DNA from: Pacificitalea sp040119125
GTDB lineage: Bacteria > Pseudomonadota > Alphaproteobacteria > Rhodobacterales > Rhodobacteraceae
Length of the DNA stretch: 64,000 nt
Reading direction: 5' to 3'
NCBI GenBank assembly: GCA_040119125.1
Contig: JBEDTR010000001.1
Location: forward strand, 248,001-312,000
Both the position numbers and the translations under genes were made by a program. The notes beneath the pieces are model-generated. The model was given only the letters and a program-made list of their open reading frames with translations. It searched no databases and was not told where the DNA came from. This document shows, piece by piece, positions 41,805 to 53,800 of this stretch. Within the stretch, counting starts at the first letter, position 1, and each line of letters starts with the position of its first letter.

Positions 41805-43823
41805 ATGACCAACCCGTTGACCTCCCGCTGGACCACGCCATTCGATCTGCCGCCGTTCCCGAACATCGAGGATGATCACTTCGCCCCGGCGGTGGAGCAG
41901 ACGCTTGCCGAAGGGCGGGATCGTATCGCCCAGATCGCCACCAATCCCGAGCCCCCGACATTTGCCAACACCATCGACGCGCTTGAGATGGCTGACGATG
42001 ATCTGGGTCGGGTCCTGTCGGTGTTCTTTTTTCAGACGTCGGTCGACAGCACTCCGGCGCGCGAGGCGTTGCAGCGGGATTTCTCGCCGCTTCTGTCGGC
42101 TTATGGTTCGGACATCATGCTGAACGCCGATCTATTCGCCCGTATCGATACGCTATGGCAGGGCCGCGACGCGCTGGACTTGACCGATGAACAGACCCGC
42201 GTGCTGGAGTTGCGGCACCGCAGCTTTGTCCGGGCGGGCGCGGCGCTTGAGGGCGCGGATCGCGCGCGGCTGCGGAAGATCGATGCGCGCCTGTCGGAAT
42301 TGTCGACGCGCTTCGGGCAGAACCTGCTGGCGGATGAGCGCGATTGGCTATTGGACCTGAGCGAAGACGACCTTGCCGGGCTGCCCGAATTTGTCAGCGA
42401 CGGCGTCCGCGCCGCCGGCGAGGAGCGGGGGAAAGCCACGCCCGTTCTGACCCTGTCCCGTTCGCTGATCGTGCCGTTTCTGCAATTCAGCCCCCGCCGT
42501 GACCTGCGCCAGATCGCCTATGAGGCATGGACCGGGCGCGGGGCCACGGGAGGCGACACTGATAACCGCGCCATCGCCGCCGAGATGCTGGCACTGCGCG
42601 CGGAGCGCAGCGCGCTGTTGGGCTATGACAGCTATTCTGACTACCGGTTGGAAACCGAGATGGCCAAGACACCACAGGCCGTGCGCGATCTGCTGATGCA
42701 GGTCTGGACCCCGGCCCGCACCGCCGCGCTGGCGGATGCGGAGGTTCTGGCGCAGATGCTGCATGCCGACGGGATCGACGGCCCGTTGGAGCCATGGGAT
42801 TGGCGCTACTACGCCGAGAAACGCCGCATGGCCGAGCACGATCTGGATGAAGCTCAGGTCAAACCCTACCTGCGGCTGGAAAACATGATCGCTGCCGCGC
42901 AGGATTGTGCGCAGCGATTGTTCGGGCTTGAGTTCGCGCCGATGGAGATGCCGCTGCACCACCCCGATGCAATGGCGTGGGAAGTGACCCGTGAGGGCAA
43001 CCATGTGGCGGTGCTGATCTGCGATTACTTTGCCCGTGGTGGCAAGCGGTCCGGCGCGTGGTGCTCGGCGCTGCGGTCGCAGCGCAAGCTGGGCGGTGAC
43101 GTGCGCCCCGTTGTGGTCAATGTCTGCAATTTTGCGAAACCTCCGCAGGGCCAGCCTGCACTTCTGGGCTATGACGACGCACGCACGCTGTTTCACGAGT
43201 TCGGCCACGCGCTGCACCAGATGCTGAGCGACGTGACCTATGAAATGATCTCCGGCACCTCGGTGCCACGCGATTTCGTTGAACTGCCCTCGCAACTCTT
43301 CGAACATTGGCTGGAAGTGCCAGAGGTGTTGAAAACCCACGCTTTGCATGCCGAAACCGGCGCGCCGATGCCGCAGGAGATGCTGGATCGCGTGTTGGGT
43401 GCAGCCACGTTCGACATGGGATTTCAGACTGTCGAATATATCGGCTCCGCGCTGGTGGATCTGGAATTCCACGCAGGTCCCCCGCCTGCCGATCCGATGC
43501 AGAAACAGGCTGAGTTGCTGGAGGATCTGGGCATGCCGCGCGCGATCCGCATGCGCCACGCGACGCCGAATTTCTCGCATGTCTTCGCGGGGGGCTATGC
43601 CAGCGCCTATTACAGCTACATGTGGTCCGAGGTGATGGACGCCGATGCCTTTGACGCATTTGACGAGGCCGGCGACCCGTTCGATGCCGCCACGGCCCGA
43701 CGGCTGGAGGAACACGTCCTGTCGGCGGGGAACAGCCGCGAGGCCGAGGCGCTATACACCGCGTTTCGCGGTCGCCTGCCGGGGGTTGAGGCGCTTTTGA
43801 AGGGTCGCGGTCTCGCGGCCTGA
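41805..43823 (+). CDS. M3 family metallopeptidase (oligopeptidase A / peptidyl-dipeptidase)
   Basis: A 672-residue zinc peptidase of the thimet oligopeptidase family that degrades short peptides in the cytoplasm. The zinc motif HEFGH is at about residues 464-468 (LFHEFGHALHQM); the downstream SVPRDFVELPSQLFEHW carries the third ligand, and YASAYYSYMWSEV closes the active site. There is no signal peptide. Length fits PrlC/Dcp, which cannot be told apart by eye. GGAG precedes the ATG; it lies 25 bp after moeB. Confidence 0.93.
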   Translation: MTNPLTSRWTTPFDLPPFPNIEDDHFAPAVEQTLAEGRDRIAQIATNPEPPTFANTIDALEMADDDLGRVLSVFFFQTSVDSTPAREALQRDFSPLLSAYGSDIMLNADLFARIDTLWQGRDALDLTDEQTRVLELRHRSFVRAGAALEGADRARLRKIDARLSELSTRFGQNLLADERDWLLDLSEDDLAGLPEFVSDGVRAAGEERGKATPVLTLSRSLIVPFLQFSPRRDLRQIAYEAWTGRGATGGDTDNRAIAAEMLALRAERSALLGYDSYSDYRLETEMAKTPQAVRDLLMQVWTPARTAALADAEVLAQMLHADGIDGPLEPWDWRYYAEKRRMAEHDLDEAQVKPYLRLENMIAAAQDCAQRLFGLEFAPMEMPLHHPDAMAWEVTREGNHVAVLICDYFARGGKRSGAWCSALRSQRKLGGDVRPVVVNVCNFAKPPQGQPALLGYDDARTLFHEFGHALHQMLSDVTYEMISGTSVPRDFVELPSQLFEHWLEVPEVLKTHALHAETGAPMPQEMLDRVLGAATFDMGFQTVEYIGSALVDLEFHAGPPPADPMQKQAELLEDLGMPRAIRMRHATPNFSHVFAGGYASAYYSYMWSEVMDADAFDAFDEAGDPFDAATARRLEEHVLSAGNSREAEALYTAFRGRLPGVEALLKGRGLAA

Positions 43824-43926
43824 AACCGCTTGGGTCGCGTGAGCGCGCGGTAAAATGCGCGCCGCGTGAACCACGCCCCCGTTTCGCGCGTTCTGCCTGC
43901 AACACGGTGTTTAAAGGACGGATAAG

Positions 43927-44199
43927 ATGGAAACCTTTTTCGAAGCAGTGGGCTGGTTCAGCCTGATCCTTTTGATTTTGATCGGTTTGGGCGCAGGCTA
44001 TATCGCCTCGATTATCTCGGGCGGGCGAAACCGCGTAAAATACATGGTGATCGGTGTGCTGGGCGCATTGATGGCCCCCCTGATCGCAGCCCTGCTGGGA
44101 GTTGGGCTTTTGGCGGCGGGTGGCGTGCTGATCGTCTTGGTGCTGGCGCTGGTGGGCGCGGTGGTTCTGGTCGGATTGGCCAAGATCATTTTCGACTGA
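43927..44199 (+). CDS. GlsB/YeaQ/YmgE-like small membrane protein
   Basis: A 90-residue, almost wholly hydrophobic protein with three helices. The central part GAGYIASIISGGRNRVKYMV followed by IGVLGALMAPLIAALLG resembles the transglycosylase-associated (GlsB/YeaQ/YmgE) family, small stress-related membrane proteins of unknown mechanism. It lies about 100 bp after the M3 peptidase. Family assignment is probable, function is not known. Confidence 0.7.
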   Translation: METFFEAVGWFSLILLILIGLGAGYIASIISGGRNRVKYMVIGVLGALMAPLIAALLGVGLLAAGGVLIVLVLALVGAVVLVGLAKIIFD

Positions 44200-44285
44200 C
44201 GCCCCGCGCCTGAGCCTTTCGTGAGGTCGGGTTGCTATGGTGCAGGGCGCCTCCCATGTCAGATGGATAACGACAGGAGACACCG

Positions 44286-44687
44286 ATGAAATGCCCAATT
44301 GATCAAAGCGATTTGCTGATGACCGAACGCCACGGGGTCGAGGTCGACTATTGCCCGAAATGCCGCGGAGTCTGGCTGGATCGCGGCGAGTTGGACAAGA
44401 TCATCGACAAGGCGACCGACGATGCCGCCGGTAGCGCAGCCGAGCCGCCCCGCCCCGATGTGCCGCCACCCTCTGAACCGTTTCGCGATGAACGCTATCG
44501 GTCCGAGCCATGGGCGGATCCAAGCTACCGCGAAGAGCCGAGGGTCTACCAAGAGCCGTATCGCCCCCGCTACCGCGACGACGATTACCGTGACCGCGAT
44601 GCGCGATCGGAGCACGGCGACCGGACCTATCATCAATATAAGATGCGCAAGAAGAAGAGCATCCTAAGCGAAATCTTCGACTTCTGA
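44286..44687 (+). CDS. Zinc-finger (TFIIB-type) domain protein
   Basis: A 133-residue protein with an N-terminal zf-TFIIB zinc finger. CPIDQSDL and YCPKCRGVWLDRGELDKIID supply the C-x2-D/C and CxxC pairs. The remainder is a low-complexity tail rich in Arg, Tyr, Asp and Pro (about 70-120) with a basic end KMRKKKS. Members of this family are common, small and uncharacterised. It lies 86 bp after the small membrane protein and is followed by a strong terminator. Confidence 0.82.
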   Translation: MKCPIDQSDLLMTERHGVEVDYCPKCRGVWLDRGELDKIIDKATDDAAGSAAEPPRPDVPPPSEPFRDERYRSEPWADPSYREEPRVYQEPYRPRYRDDDYRDRDARSEHGDRTYHQYKMRKKKSILSEIFDF

Positions 44688-44709
44688 GCGGCTTCTTTCG
44701 ATCCCAGTA

Positions 44710-44743
44710 AAAACGCCCCTGCAGCATCCTGCGGGGGCGTTTT
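44710..44743. terminator. Bidirectional terminator between the zinc-finger gene and uvrB
   Basis: AAAACGCCCC (44710-44719) pairs with GGGGCGTTTT (44734-44743), with GCAG/CTGC extending the stem inward around a short loop. A and T tracts on both sides make it usable by both converging genes. Confidence 0.85.
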
Positions 44744-44831
44744 GCGTTGATCTGAACTGTCATGGGACGGGCTTGGCATACCTATGGCCAATCGCCTACC
44801 GGCGCCGGTCGCACGCGGCTGCCACGCCTTT

Positions 44832-47036
<2,205 letters not shown>

Positions 47037-47207
47037 TTCGGTCTCCGGGGAACTCGGTGACACTTGATCCGTTTTTGTTCTAATTCAAGATGCGCGGGAC
47101 AAAACGCGTTGGTTTATCGCAGGGGAGAGGGGTCAAGGCAGGCTCCACCCCCTTGCCCGAAGCGCCGCGATCCCCGATAAGACACCGAACCGTCAGGAGC
47201 CCCGATC

Positions 47208-47519
47208 ATGCGCGCCAGAATCTATCGACCCGCCCGTAACGCGATGCAGTCCGGCACCGCCAAGACCAAATTGTGGCGTCTGGATTTTGCGCCCGCCTCC
47301 TCGCGCGAGGTCGATCCGTTGATGGGCTGGACCAGTTCTTCGGACACGCAAAGCCAGGTGCGGCTCAGCTTCGACAGCAAAGAAGCAGCCATCGATTACG
47401 CCAAATCCCACGGTCTGGATTACGTCGTGATGGAGCCGAAGCCCCGTCGCGCGAATGTCCGCCCCCGTGGGTATGGTGAGAATTTCGCCACGGACCGCCG
47501 CACTGTCTGGACCCACTGA
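47208..47519 (+). CDS. NDUFS4-family complex I accessory subunit
   Basis: A 103-residue protein of the ETC complex I subunit family, homologous to the 18-kDa mitochondrial NDUFS4, which alphaproteobacteria share with mitochondria. The conserved parts are IYRPARNAMQSGTAKTKLWR, LMGWTSSSDTQSQVRLSFDS and KEAAIDYAKSHGLDYVV. The gene stands apart from any nuo operon in this window. CAGGAG lies before the ATG. Confidence 0.92.
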   Translation: MRARIYRPARNAMQSGTAKTKLWRLDFAPASSREVDPLMGWTSSSDTQSQVRLSFDSKEAAIDYAKSHGLDYVVMEPKPRRANVRPRGYGENFATDRRTVWTH

Positions 47520-47616
47520 ACCGGGATTTCCCAGCCGCCGCCTCTGGGCGCGGCGCGACACCATGACCATTCAGGGCGACCCATCCGGTCGCCCGTTTCT
47601 TTTGCAGGGCCTCTCC

Positions 47617-48534
47617 ATGACCATTACCCATCTCGTCACCCATTCCGGTGGTTTTCACGCGGACGAGCTTCTGTCTTCCGTCATTCTGACCCGGCTTTAC
47701 CCGGAAGCATCTGTGGTGCGGTCGCGCGATGCGGCGGTGATTGCGCCCGGCGAGGGCAAGATCATCTATGACGTGGGACGCGAATATGACGCCGAGCAGC
47801 GCATTTTCGACCACCACCAGCGCCCGGTGCCCCTGCGGGAGGACGAACAGCCCTATAGTTCCTTCGGGCTGATCTGGAAGCATTACGGCCACGACTACCT
47901 GCGTGCGCTCGACGTGCCCGAGGCCGATGTCGACGACATCCACCGCAGCTTCGACAAGGGGTTCGTGCTGCCCATCGATCTGATCGACAACGGCGCGCTG
48001 GAGCCCTCGGTCGCCGGTCCGCTGGCGGGGCTGACCCTGTCGGCGCTGCTGGAAAGCCTGAAGCCCGCCTTTGATGACAGGGCGCTGGGTGCTGACGATC
48101 TCGCCTTTGGGGCGGCGCTGGGCGTGGCGCGTGCGGTCGTCGAAGCGGCGATCAAGGGCCGCGCGGGCAAACGCCGGGCCGAGGCAATGGTGCTGCAGGC
48201 GATTGAGGCGGCGGGCACGTCGCCGGTGTTGGAACTGCCGATGGGCATGCCGTTCCGCTCCGCCGTCGAAAAGGCCGGTGCAGATCACTTGCTGTTCGTC
48301 ATCCACCCGCGTGATGGCGATTGGGTGCTGACCACGATCCGCAAAAGCGGCGACACATTCGAAAGCCGCGCCGATCTGCCAGAAGCATGGGCCGGGCTGA
48401 CCGATGCTGCGCTGGAGCAGGCCAGCGGCGTGACGGGGGCAAAGTTCTGTCACAACGCTCGGTTCATCGCCGTCGCGAACAGCCGCGAGGCGATTGGCCA
48501 GATGGCGGATCTCGCCGTGGCTGACCTCGCCTGA
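47617..48534 (+). CDS. MYG1 family protein (DHH-like metal-dependent hydrolase)
   Basis: A 305-residue member of the MYG1 family, which has a DHH phosphoesterase-like fold; eukaryotic MYG1 is a 3'-5' RNA exonuclease. Signature blocks are ITHLVTHSGGFHADELLSSV, KIIYDVGREYDAEQRIFDHH and GTKFCHN-like GAKFCHNARFIAVA near the end. The ATG at 47617 is chosen as it starts right before the conserved THSGGFHAD segment; an in-frame ATG 18 codons upstream is possible. It converges on the BenE-like gene. Confidence 0.9.
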   Translation: MTITHLVTHSGGFHADELLSSVILTRLYPEASVVRSRDAAVIAPGEGKIIYDVGREYDAEQRIFDHHQRPVPLREDEQPYSSFGLIWKHYGHDYLRALDVPEADVDDIHRSFDKGFVLPIDLIDNGALEPSVAGPLAGLTLSALLESLKPAFDDRALGADDLAFGAALGVARAVVEAAIKGRAGKRRAEAMVLQAIEAAGTSPVLELPMGMPFRSAVEKAGADHLLFVIHPRDGDWVLTTIRKSGDTFESRADLPEAWAGLTDAALEQASGVTGAKFCHNARFIAVANSREAIGQMADLAVADLA

Positions 48535-48543
48535 GCGGTCGTG

Positions 48544-49710
48544 TCAGCGGGCGCGTTTCAGCATCCAGATCAACACCCCGATCAGGGTGCCCCAGAACGC
48601 GCCGCTGACGCCCAGCAGGGTCATGCCGCTGGCTGCGAATAGAAACGTCAGCGCCGGGGCTTCCAGCTTGCCCGGCACGCTGAACGCGCCCGACAGCGAT
48701 GACACCAGCGCCGGGATCAGCGCCAGCCCCGCCACGGCGGTGATGACCTGCGAGGGCGCGATGCGCGCCAGCGCCACCACCGGCTCCGCACAGAAGGCCA
48801 TGGCGACATAGCCGATCCCCGAAAATATCCCCGCCCAGTAACGCCGGGCTGGATCGCGGCCGGCATCCTCGCCTGACATCATGGCCGCCGTGATGGCGGA
48901 CATGTTGACCGGGATCGCCCCGAAGGGCGCAATCAGCAGGCTCGCCAGCCCCGTGCGCCGGATGAGCGGTTGCCGCTCGACCCTGTAGCCATTCAGTTCA
49001 AGCACCGCAAAACCGGGGATGTTCTGCCCCGCCATTGTCACGAGGTAGAGCGGGAGCGACACCGATACGAGCCCGCGCAGGGTGAACTGCGGCATCAGGG
49101 TCGAGATTTCGGGCAGGCCGATACTGGTGGCCGACAGCGCCGCGCCGGGGGCGTCGACCGCGGTGAAGGTGATGATGAGAAACGCAAGGATCGTCAGCGG
49201 CATTGCCGCCAGCCGGTGCCATGCCAGCCCCGCCGCCCAAGCGACCAGCAGCGGCGCGACCAGTAGCGGCGCCGCGCCCAGTGCCTGCGCCGGGGCAAGG
49301 CATAGCTGCAAGAGCACCCCGGCCAGTAGCGCGTTGGCCACGGGCTTCGGGATCGCGGCCACGGCGCGGCCCAGCGCGGGCACGAAACCGGTCAGGACAA
49401 TCAGCACGGCGCAGATGATGGTGGCCCCGATCGCCTCGGCAAAGCCGCCGGGCAGGGCGCTGGCGGATGCGAGAAACGCCGCGCCGGGGGTCGACCACGC
49501 CACCGCCGCAGGGATCCGCGTCACGGCAGGCAACCAAATGCTGCAAAGCCCCATCGCGAGGGTGGTGAAAAACAGGCCCGAGGCCACCTGCGCTTCGGTT
49601 CCGCCCATCGCGGTCAGCCCAGCAAGGACGATGGCAAATGAGGCGGCATAGCCCACAAAGGCCGCGAGCAGCCCCATATAGATGGCCGAAGGTGTTGCTT
49701 CCCGGATCAC
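48544..49710 (-). CDS. BenE-family benzoate/H+ symporter-like transporter (copy 1)
   Basis: A 388-residue inner-membrane protein of about 12 helices in the BenE family of aromatic-carboxylate importers. Features are AIYMGLLAAFVGYAASFAIV, the AWSTPGAAFLASA substrate-region motif and FGAIPVNMSAITAAMMSGED. The predicted start is GTG (VIREATPS). It is divergent from the AraC regulator (156 bp between starts) that heads the putative furoate operon, and a second BenE-like gene ends that operon. Substrate unknown. Confidence 0.85.
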   Translation of the reverse strand: MIREATPSAIYMGLLAAFVGYAASFAIVLAGLTAMGGTEAQVASGLFFTTLAMGLCSIWLPAVTRIPAAVAWSTPGAAFLASASALPGGFAEAIGATIICAVLIVLTGFVPALGRAVAAIPKPVANALLAGVLLQLCLAPAQALGAAPLLVAPLLVAWAAGLAWHRLAAMPLTILAFLIITFTAVDAPGAALSATSIGLPEISTLMPQFTLRGLVSVSLPLYLVTMAGQNIPGFAVLELNGYRVERQPLIRRTGLASLLIAPFGAIPVNMSAITAAMMSGEDAGRDPARRYWAGIFSGIGYVAMAFCAEPVVALARIAPSQVITAVAGLALIPALVSSLSGAFSVPGKLEAPALTFLFAASGMTLLGVSGAFWGTLIGVLIWMLKRAR

Positions 49711-49866
49711 TGCGCTGCTGCCCCGCTTTCAGTCTTTTGGTGGTTCCATATGAGAATGCTGCGGCAGATGCGAGCCTCTGGGGCCGTGGGTCGCGCCCCT
49801 CGCGCCATGGGTCAGGCCCACCTTCGCCAAATTGACAGGGCGCGGTGCACTGACTACTCTCGATCC

Positions 49867-50724
49867 ATGTCGACTGCACTCAGGATCGCCCTAGGGCCCT
49901 TTGGTCGGGTTGCGCTCCTTGACATGGACCGGCCCTTGGTCAGGCATGCCCATTCCCAATGTCATGTCCTGTTGAAGGTCGAAGGCCATGACAGTCAGTT
50001 CGATGTCGACGGGCGCAAGGTCGATCTGACCGATGAAAGCGCGGTGTTGATCAATGCGTGGGAAAACCACAGCTACACCCACCGCCCCGGCCAACCGCCG
50101 ACTGTGATCCTTGCGCTTTATATCGAACCGGAATGGCTCAGTGGGTTTCGCAGCAACTGGCAGGCCAGCGCCGCGCCGGGGTTTTTCCCGCATCCCGGCG
50201 GGGCGATCACCCCGCAGATGCGCAATCAGGCCCGCGAAATCGCAGAGGCGATGATTCAGGATCCCGGCGATGCGGCAGGGCATGAGGCGTTGATCGGGCG
50301 GCTGATGATCGCGACGCTGGAACGGATGGCGCTGTGGCGGGAGCCGCATCTGTCGATCCGTGGCTTGGCCAGCCGCGCGGGTGTGCCCGACCGGCGTATC
50401 GTGCAGGCGCTGCGGGTGATCCGTGAAGATCCCGGCGCGGTGCCGTCAATGGATTGGCTGTCGCGCGAAAGCGGTCTGTCGCGGGCGCATTTCTTCCGCC
50501 TGTTCGAGGCAGGCACCGGCGTGTCGCCACGGGTCTATCTGAACATGGTCCGGCTGGAACGCGCGGTGGCCGCCGTCGCCAATGAGGATCGCAGCTTTGC
50601 CGCGATTTCCCATGACCTCGGCTTTTCCGTGCCCGCGCATTTCTCGCGCTTTTTCCATGATCATGCCGGCTCCGCCCCCAGTACCTTCCGCGCGGTGGCA
50701 GGTTTGCGAACTGCCGCTTTTTGA
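49867..50724 (+). CDS. AraC family transcriptional regulator
   Basis: A 285-residue regulator with an N-terminal cupin-like sensor domain (RHAHSQCHVLLKVEGHDSQF) and a C-terminal double helix-turn-helix (MDWLSRESGLSRAHFFRLFE and then RSFAAISHDLGFSVPAHFSR). I chose the ATG giving MSTALRIA as it matches the domain start. It lies 102 bp before the molybdenum hydroxylase operon and is divergent from a BenE-like transporter gene, so it likely controls one or both in response to the aromatic acid. Confidence 0.9.
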   Translation: MSTALRIALGPFGRVALLDMDRPLVRHAHSQCHVLLKVEGHDSQFDVDGRKVDLTDESAVLINAWENHSYTHRPGQPPTVILALYIEPEWLSGFRSNWQASAAPGFFPHPGGAITPQMRNQAREIAEAMIQDPGDAAGHEALIGRLMIATLERMALWREPHLSIRGLASRAGVPDRRIVQALRVIREDPGAVPSMDWLSRESGLSRAHFFRLFEAGTGVSPRVYLNMVRLERAVAAVANEDRSFAAISHDLGFSVPAHFSRFFHDHAGSAPSTFRAVAGLRTAAF

Positions 50725-50794
50725 GACGGTTTGGTAAGTCGCGACACCTGACGGTATCGCAGCACGGCGCAGCCTTCCCCTAACCTATCCGCCA

Positions 50795-50813
50795 GAGATG
50801 CCATTCGCATCTC
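50795..50813 (+). promoter_or_regulatory. Inverted repeat directly before the hydroxylase operon start
   Basis: GAGATGC (50795-50801) and GCATCTC (50807-50813) form a perfect 7-bp inverted repeat around 5 nt, touching the Shine-Dalgarno GGGAGGA (50814-50820). It could be an operator or an RNA hairpin that limits ribosome access. AraC proteins usually bind direct repeats, so another regulator is possible. Confidence 0.5.
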
Positions 50814-50826
50814 GGGAGGAGACGAC

Positions 50827-53800
50827 ATGGGTTTGGTTGATGCGCCGCTCGCGGGCCGTTCGGTGCCGCGCGTGGAAGATGCAGCGTTGCTGTCGGGCCG
50901 GGGACGGTTCGTCGATGACCTGCCAGTCACGCCGGGCACGCTGGCATTGGCTTTTGTGCGCTCTCCCCATGGTCATGCCGAAATCGGTTCCATCGATACG
51001 GACGCGGCGAGGGACATGCCCGGCGTGGTGGCGGTTATCACCGGTGCCGATGTTGCGCGCCTGACCCGGTCGATGACGGTCGGCGTAAAGGCGCGGGTGG
51101 ATTGCTGGCCTATGGCCGTGGACCGGGTCCGCTATGTGGGCGAGCCGGTGGTCATGGTCGTCGCCCGCGACCGCTATCTGGCCGAAGACGCAGCAGAGAA
51201 GGTTCTGGTCGACTACACCCCGCTGCCTGCGGTGGTCGCGCCGCTTGCCGCGCTGTCCGATGATGCGCCGGTGTTGCATACGAGCCTTGGGTCCAACCTC
51301 ATCAACGAGCGGCGCTTCAGCTACGGCGCGCCCGATGCCGCCTTTGCCGAGGCTGTGCATCGCATCGCGATCGAGGTCGACTATCCCCGCAATTCCTGCA
51401 CCCCGATCGAGACCTACGGCGTGGTCGCCAGCTACGAGCCGGGCGAGGATGCTTATGACATCACCGCCAATTTTCAGGGGCCGTTTTCCATCCATGCGGT
51501 CGTGGCGCGGGCGTTGCAGGTGCCGGGCAACCGGATGCGGCTGCGCACGCCGCCCGACAGCGGCGGCTCCTTCGGGATTAAGCAGGGCGTGTTTCCCTAT
51601 ATGATCCTGACCTCCGTTGCCGCACGGATTGCGGGCGCGCCGGTGAAATGGATCGAGGATCGGCTGGAGCATTTGCAGGCCAGCGTCTCCGCCACCAACC
51701 GTCACACCCGGCTGGAGGCCGCCGTCACCGCCGAGGGTCGCATCACCGCGCTAGACTGGGATCAGGTCGAGGATTGCGGTGCCCATCTGCGCGCGCCGGA
51801 ACCTGCGACGCTCTACCGGATGCATGGTAACATGACCGGCGCCTATGCCATCGACAATGTCCGCATTCGCAACCGCGTGGTGCTGACCAATAAGACACCC
51901 ACCGGGCTGAACCGGGGCTTTGGCGGGCCGCAGGTCTACTACGCGCTGGAACGGCTGGTGGACCGGATCGCGCGGCAGCTGGGGCTGGACCGGCTCGATG
52001 TGATCCGCCGCAATCTGATCCCCGCGGATGCCTTCCCCTACCGCACCGCGACCGGGGCGCTTTACGATTCCGGCGATTATCAGACCGCGCTGGATCGCGC
52101 GGTGACGGAGGGCGGTCTCGCGGATCTGATCGCGCGCCGGGACGCCGCCCGCGCCGAGGGCCGTCTTTACGGTATCGGCTATGCCTGCGTGATCGAGCCC
52201 TCCGTGTCGAACATGGGCTACATCACCACCGTGCTGACCCCCGAGGAGCGCGAGAAGGCAGGCCCCAAGAACGGCGCGCAATCGACCGCGACCATTGCCA
52301 TCGACCCGCTGGGCGCGGTGACGGTGAAGGTTGCCTCCGTGCCGCAGGGGCAGGGCCATCGCACGGTTCTGGCGCAGGTGGTGTCCGATGAGCTGGGCGT
52401 GCCGTTCGACAACGTGCGCGTGCTGGCCGATGTGGACACGATGCGCGACGCGTGGTCCATCGCGTCGGGCAACTATGCCTCGCGGTTCGCCCCCGCCGTG
52501 ACCGGCGCGGCCAAGATCGCGGCGCAGCGGTTGCGTGACAAGCTGGCCCGCGTCGCCGCGCAACAGTTGAACCTGAAGCCCGAGGACGTGATTTTCCGCC
52601 ACGGGCGCGCGGTGGATACGGGCAATCCCGACAACTCCGTCTCCTTCGCGCGGGTCGCGGCGGCGGCGCATTGGGCACCGGGCACCCTGCCGGACGGGGT
52701 GGACCAGACCATCCGCGAAACAGTGTTCTGGACCCCGGATCAATTGCAAGCGCCCGACTCGGCGGACGGGGTCAATTCGTCGCTCTGTCACGGCTTCATC
52801 TTCGATATCTGCGGGGTTGAGATCGACCGCGACACCGCCGAGCCGCGCATCGACGCCTATGTCACCATGCATGACTGCGGCAGCATCCTGCATCCCGCGA
52901 TGGTGGACGGACAGGTGCGCGGCGGCTTCGCGCAAGCGGTGGGCGCGGCGTTTCTCGAGGAATACGCCTATGGCGCGGATGGCAGTTTTCAGACCGGAAC
53001 GCTGGCCGATTACCTGATGCCCACGGTGATGGAGGTGCCGGAGCCGCAGATCCTGCACCATGAAACCCCGTCGCCCTTTACCCCGACGGGCGCCAAGGGT
53101 GTGGGCGAGGGCAATTGCATGTCCACGCCGGTCTGCATCGCCAATGCCGTGGCGGACGCGCTGTCGCCTGTCGAAGATGCGACCCACGGGCCCGATCTGA
53201 CCCTGCCCCTGACGGCGAGCAAACTTGCTCCGTTGGTTTTCGCCGAGGAGCCGCAATCGCGCAACCCGGCCCCGACCCCCGCGCCGCAGGCCACCGGCGG
53301 CAGCGGGCGCAAGCTGACGGGCGAGGGCCGGGCCGTCGTCGCGGCGGATCGTCAGGCGGTTTGGGACATGGTGCTGGACCCGGCAACGCTGGAAGCAATC
53401 GTGCCGGGTGCGCATGGCATCGAGAAGGTCTCCGACACCTCGTTCAAAGCAGATGTCACGCTGGGCGTCGGGCCGGTGAAGGGGCGCTATAAAGCCGAAA
53501 TCCACCTCTCCGATCTGGACCCGCCAAATGCGCTGACCCTGTCGGGCAAGGCGGTCGGCGGTCTGGGCACCGGGCAGGGATCGGGCCGTATCACCCTGAC
53601 GGAAACCCCTGAGGGCACCGAGATCGCCTATGTCTACGAGGCCGAAATCGGCGGCAAGGTCGCCTCCGTCGGCGGGCGGCTTCTCGACGGCGCGGCAAAG
53701 GTAGTGATCGGTGAGTTTTTCCGCGCACTGGCGCGCCATGCGGGCGGCGGTGGAGGGGGCGGGTCTGGGCCGCTGGGCCGTCTGCGCCGTGCGGTCGCGG

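Noticed and set aside
44798..44809. 12-bp perfect palindrome ACCGGCGCCGGT after uvrB
   Set aside because: Short GC palindromes arise easily at this base composition, and it sits between converging genes with no obvious role.
51751..53739. 662-residue minus-strand open frame
   Set aside because: Antisense to the hydroxylase large subunit, a GC-rich codon-bias artefact with no domain.
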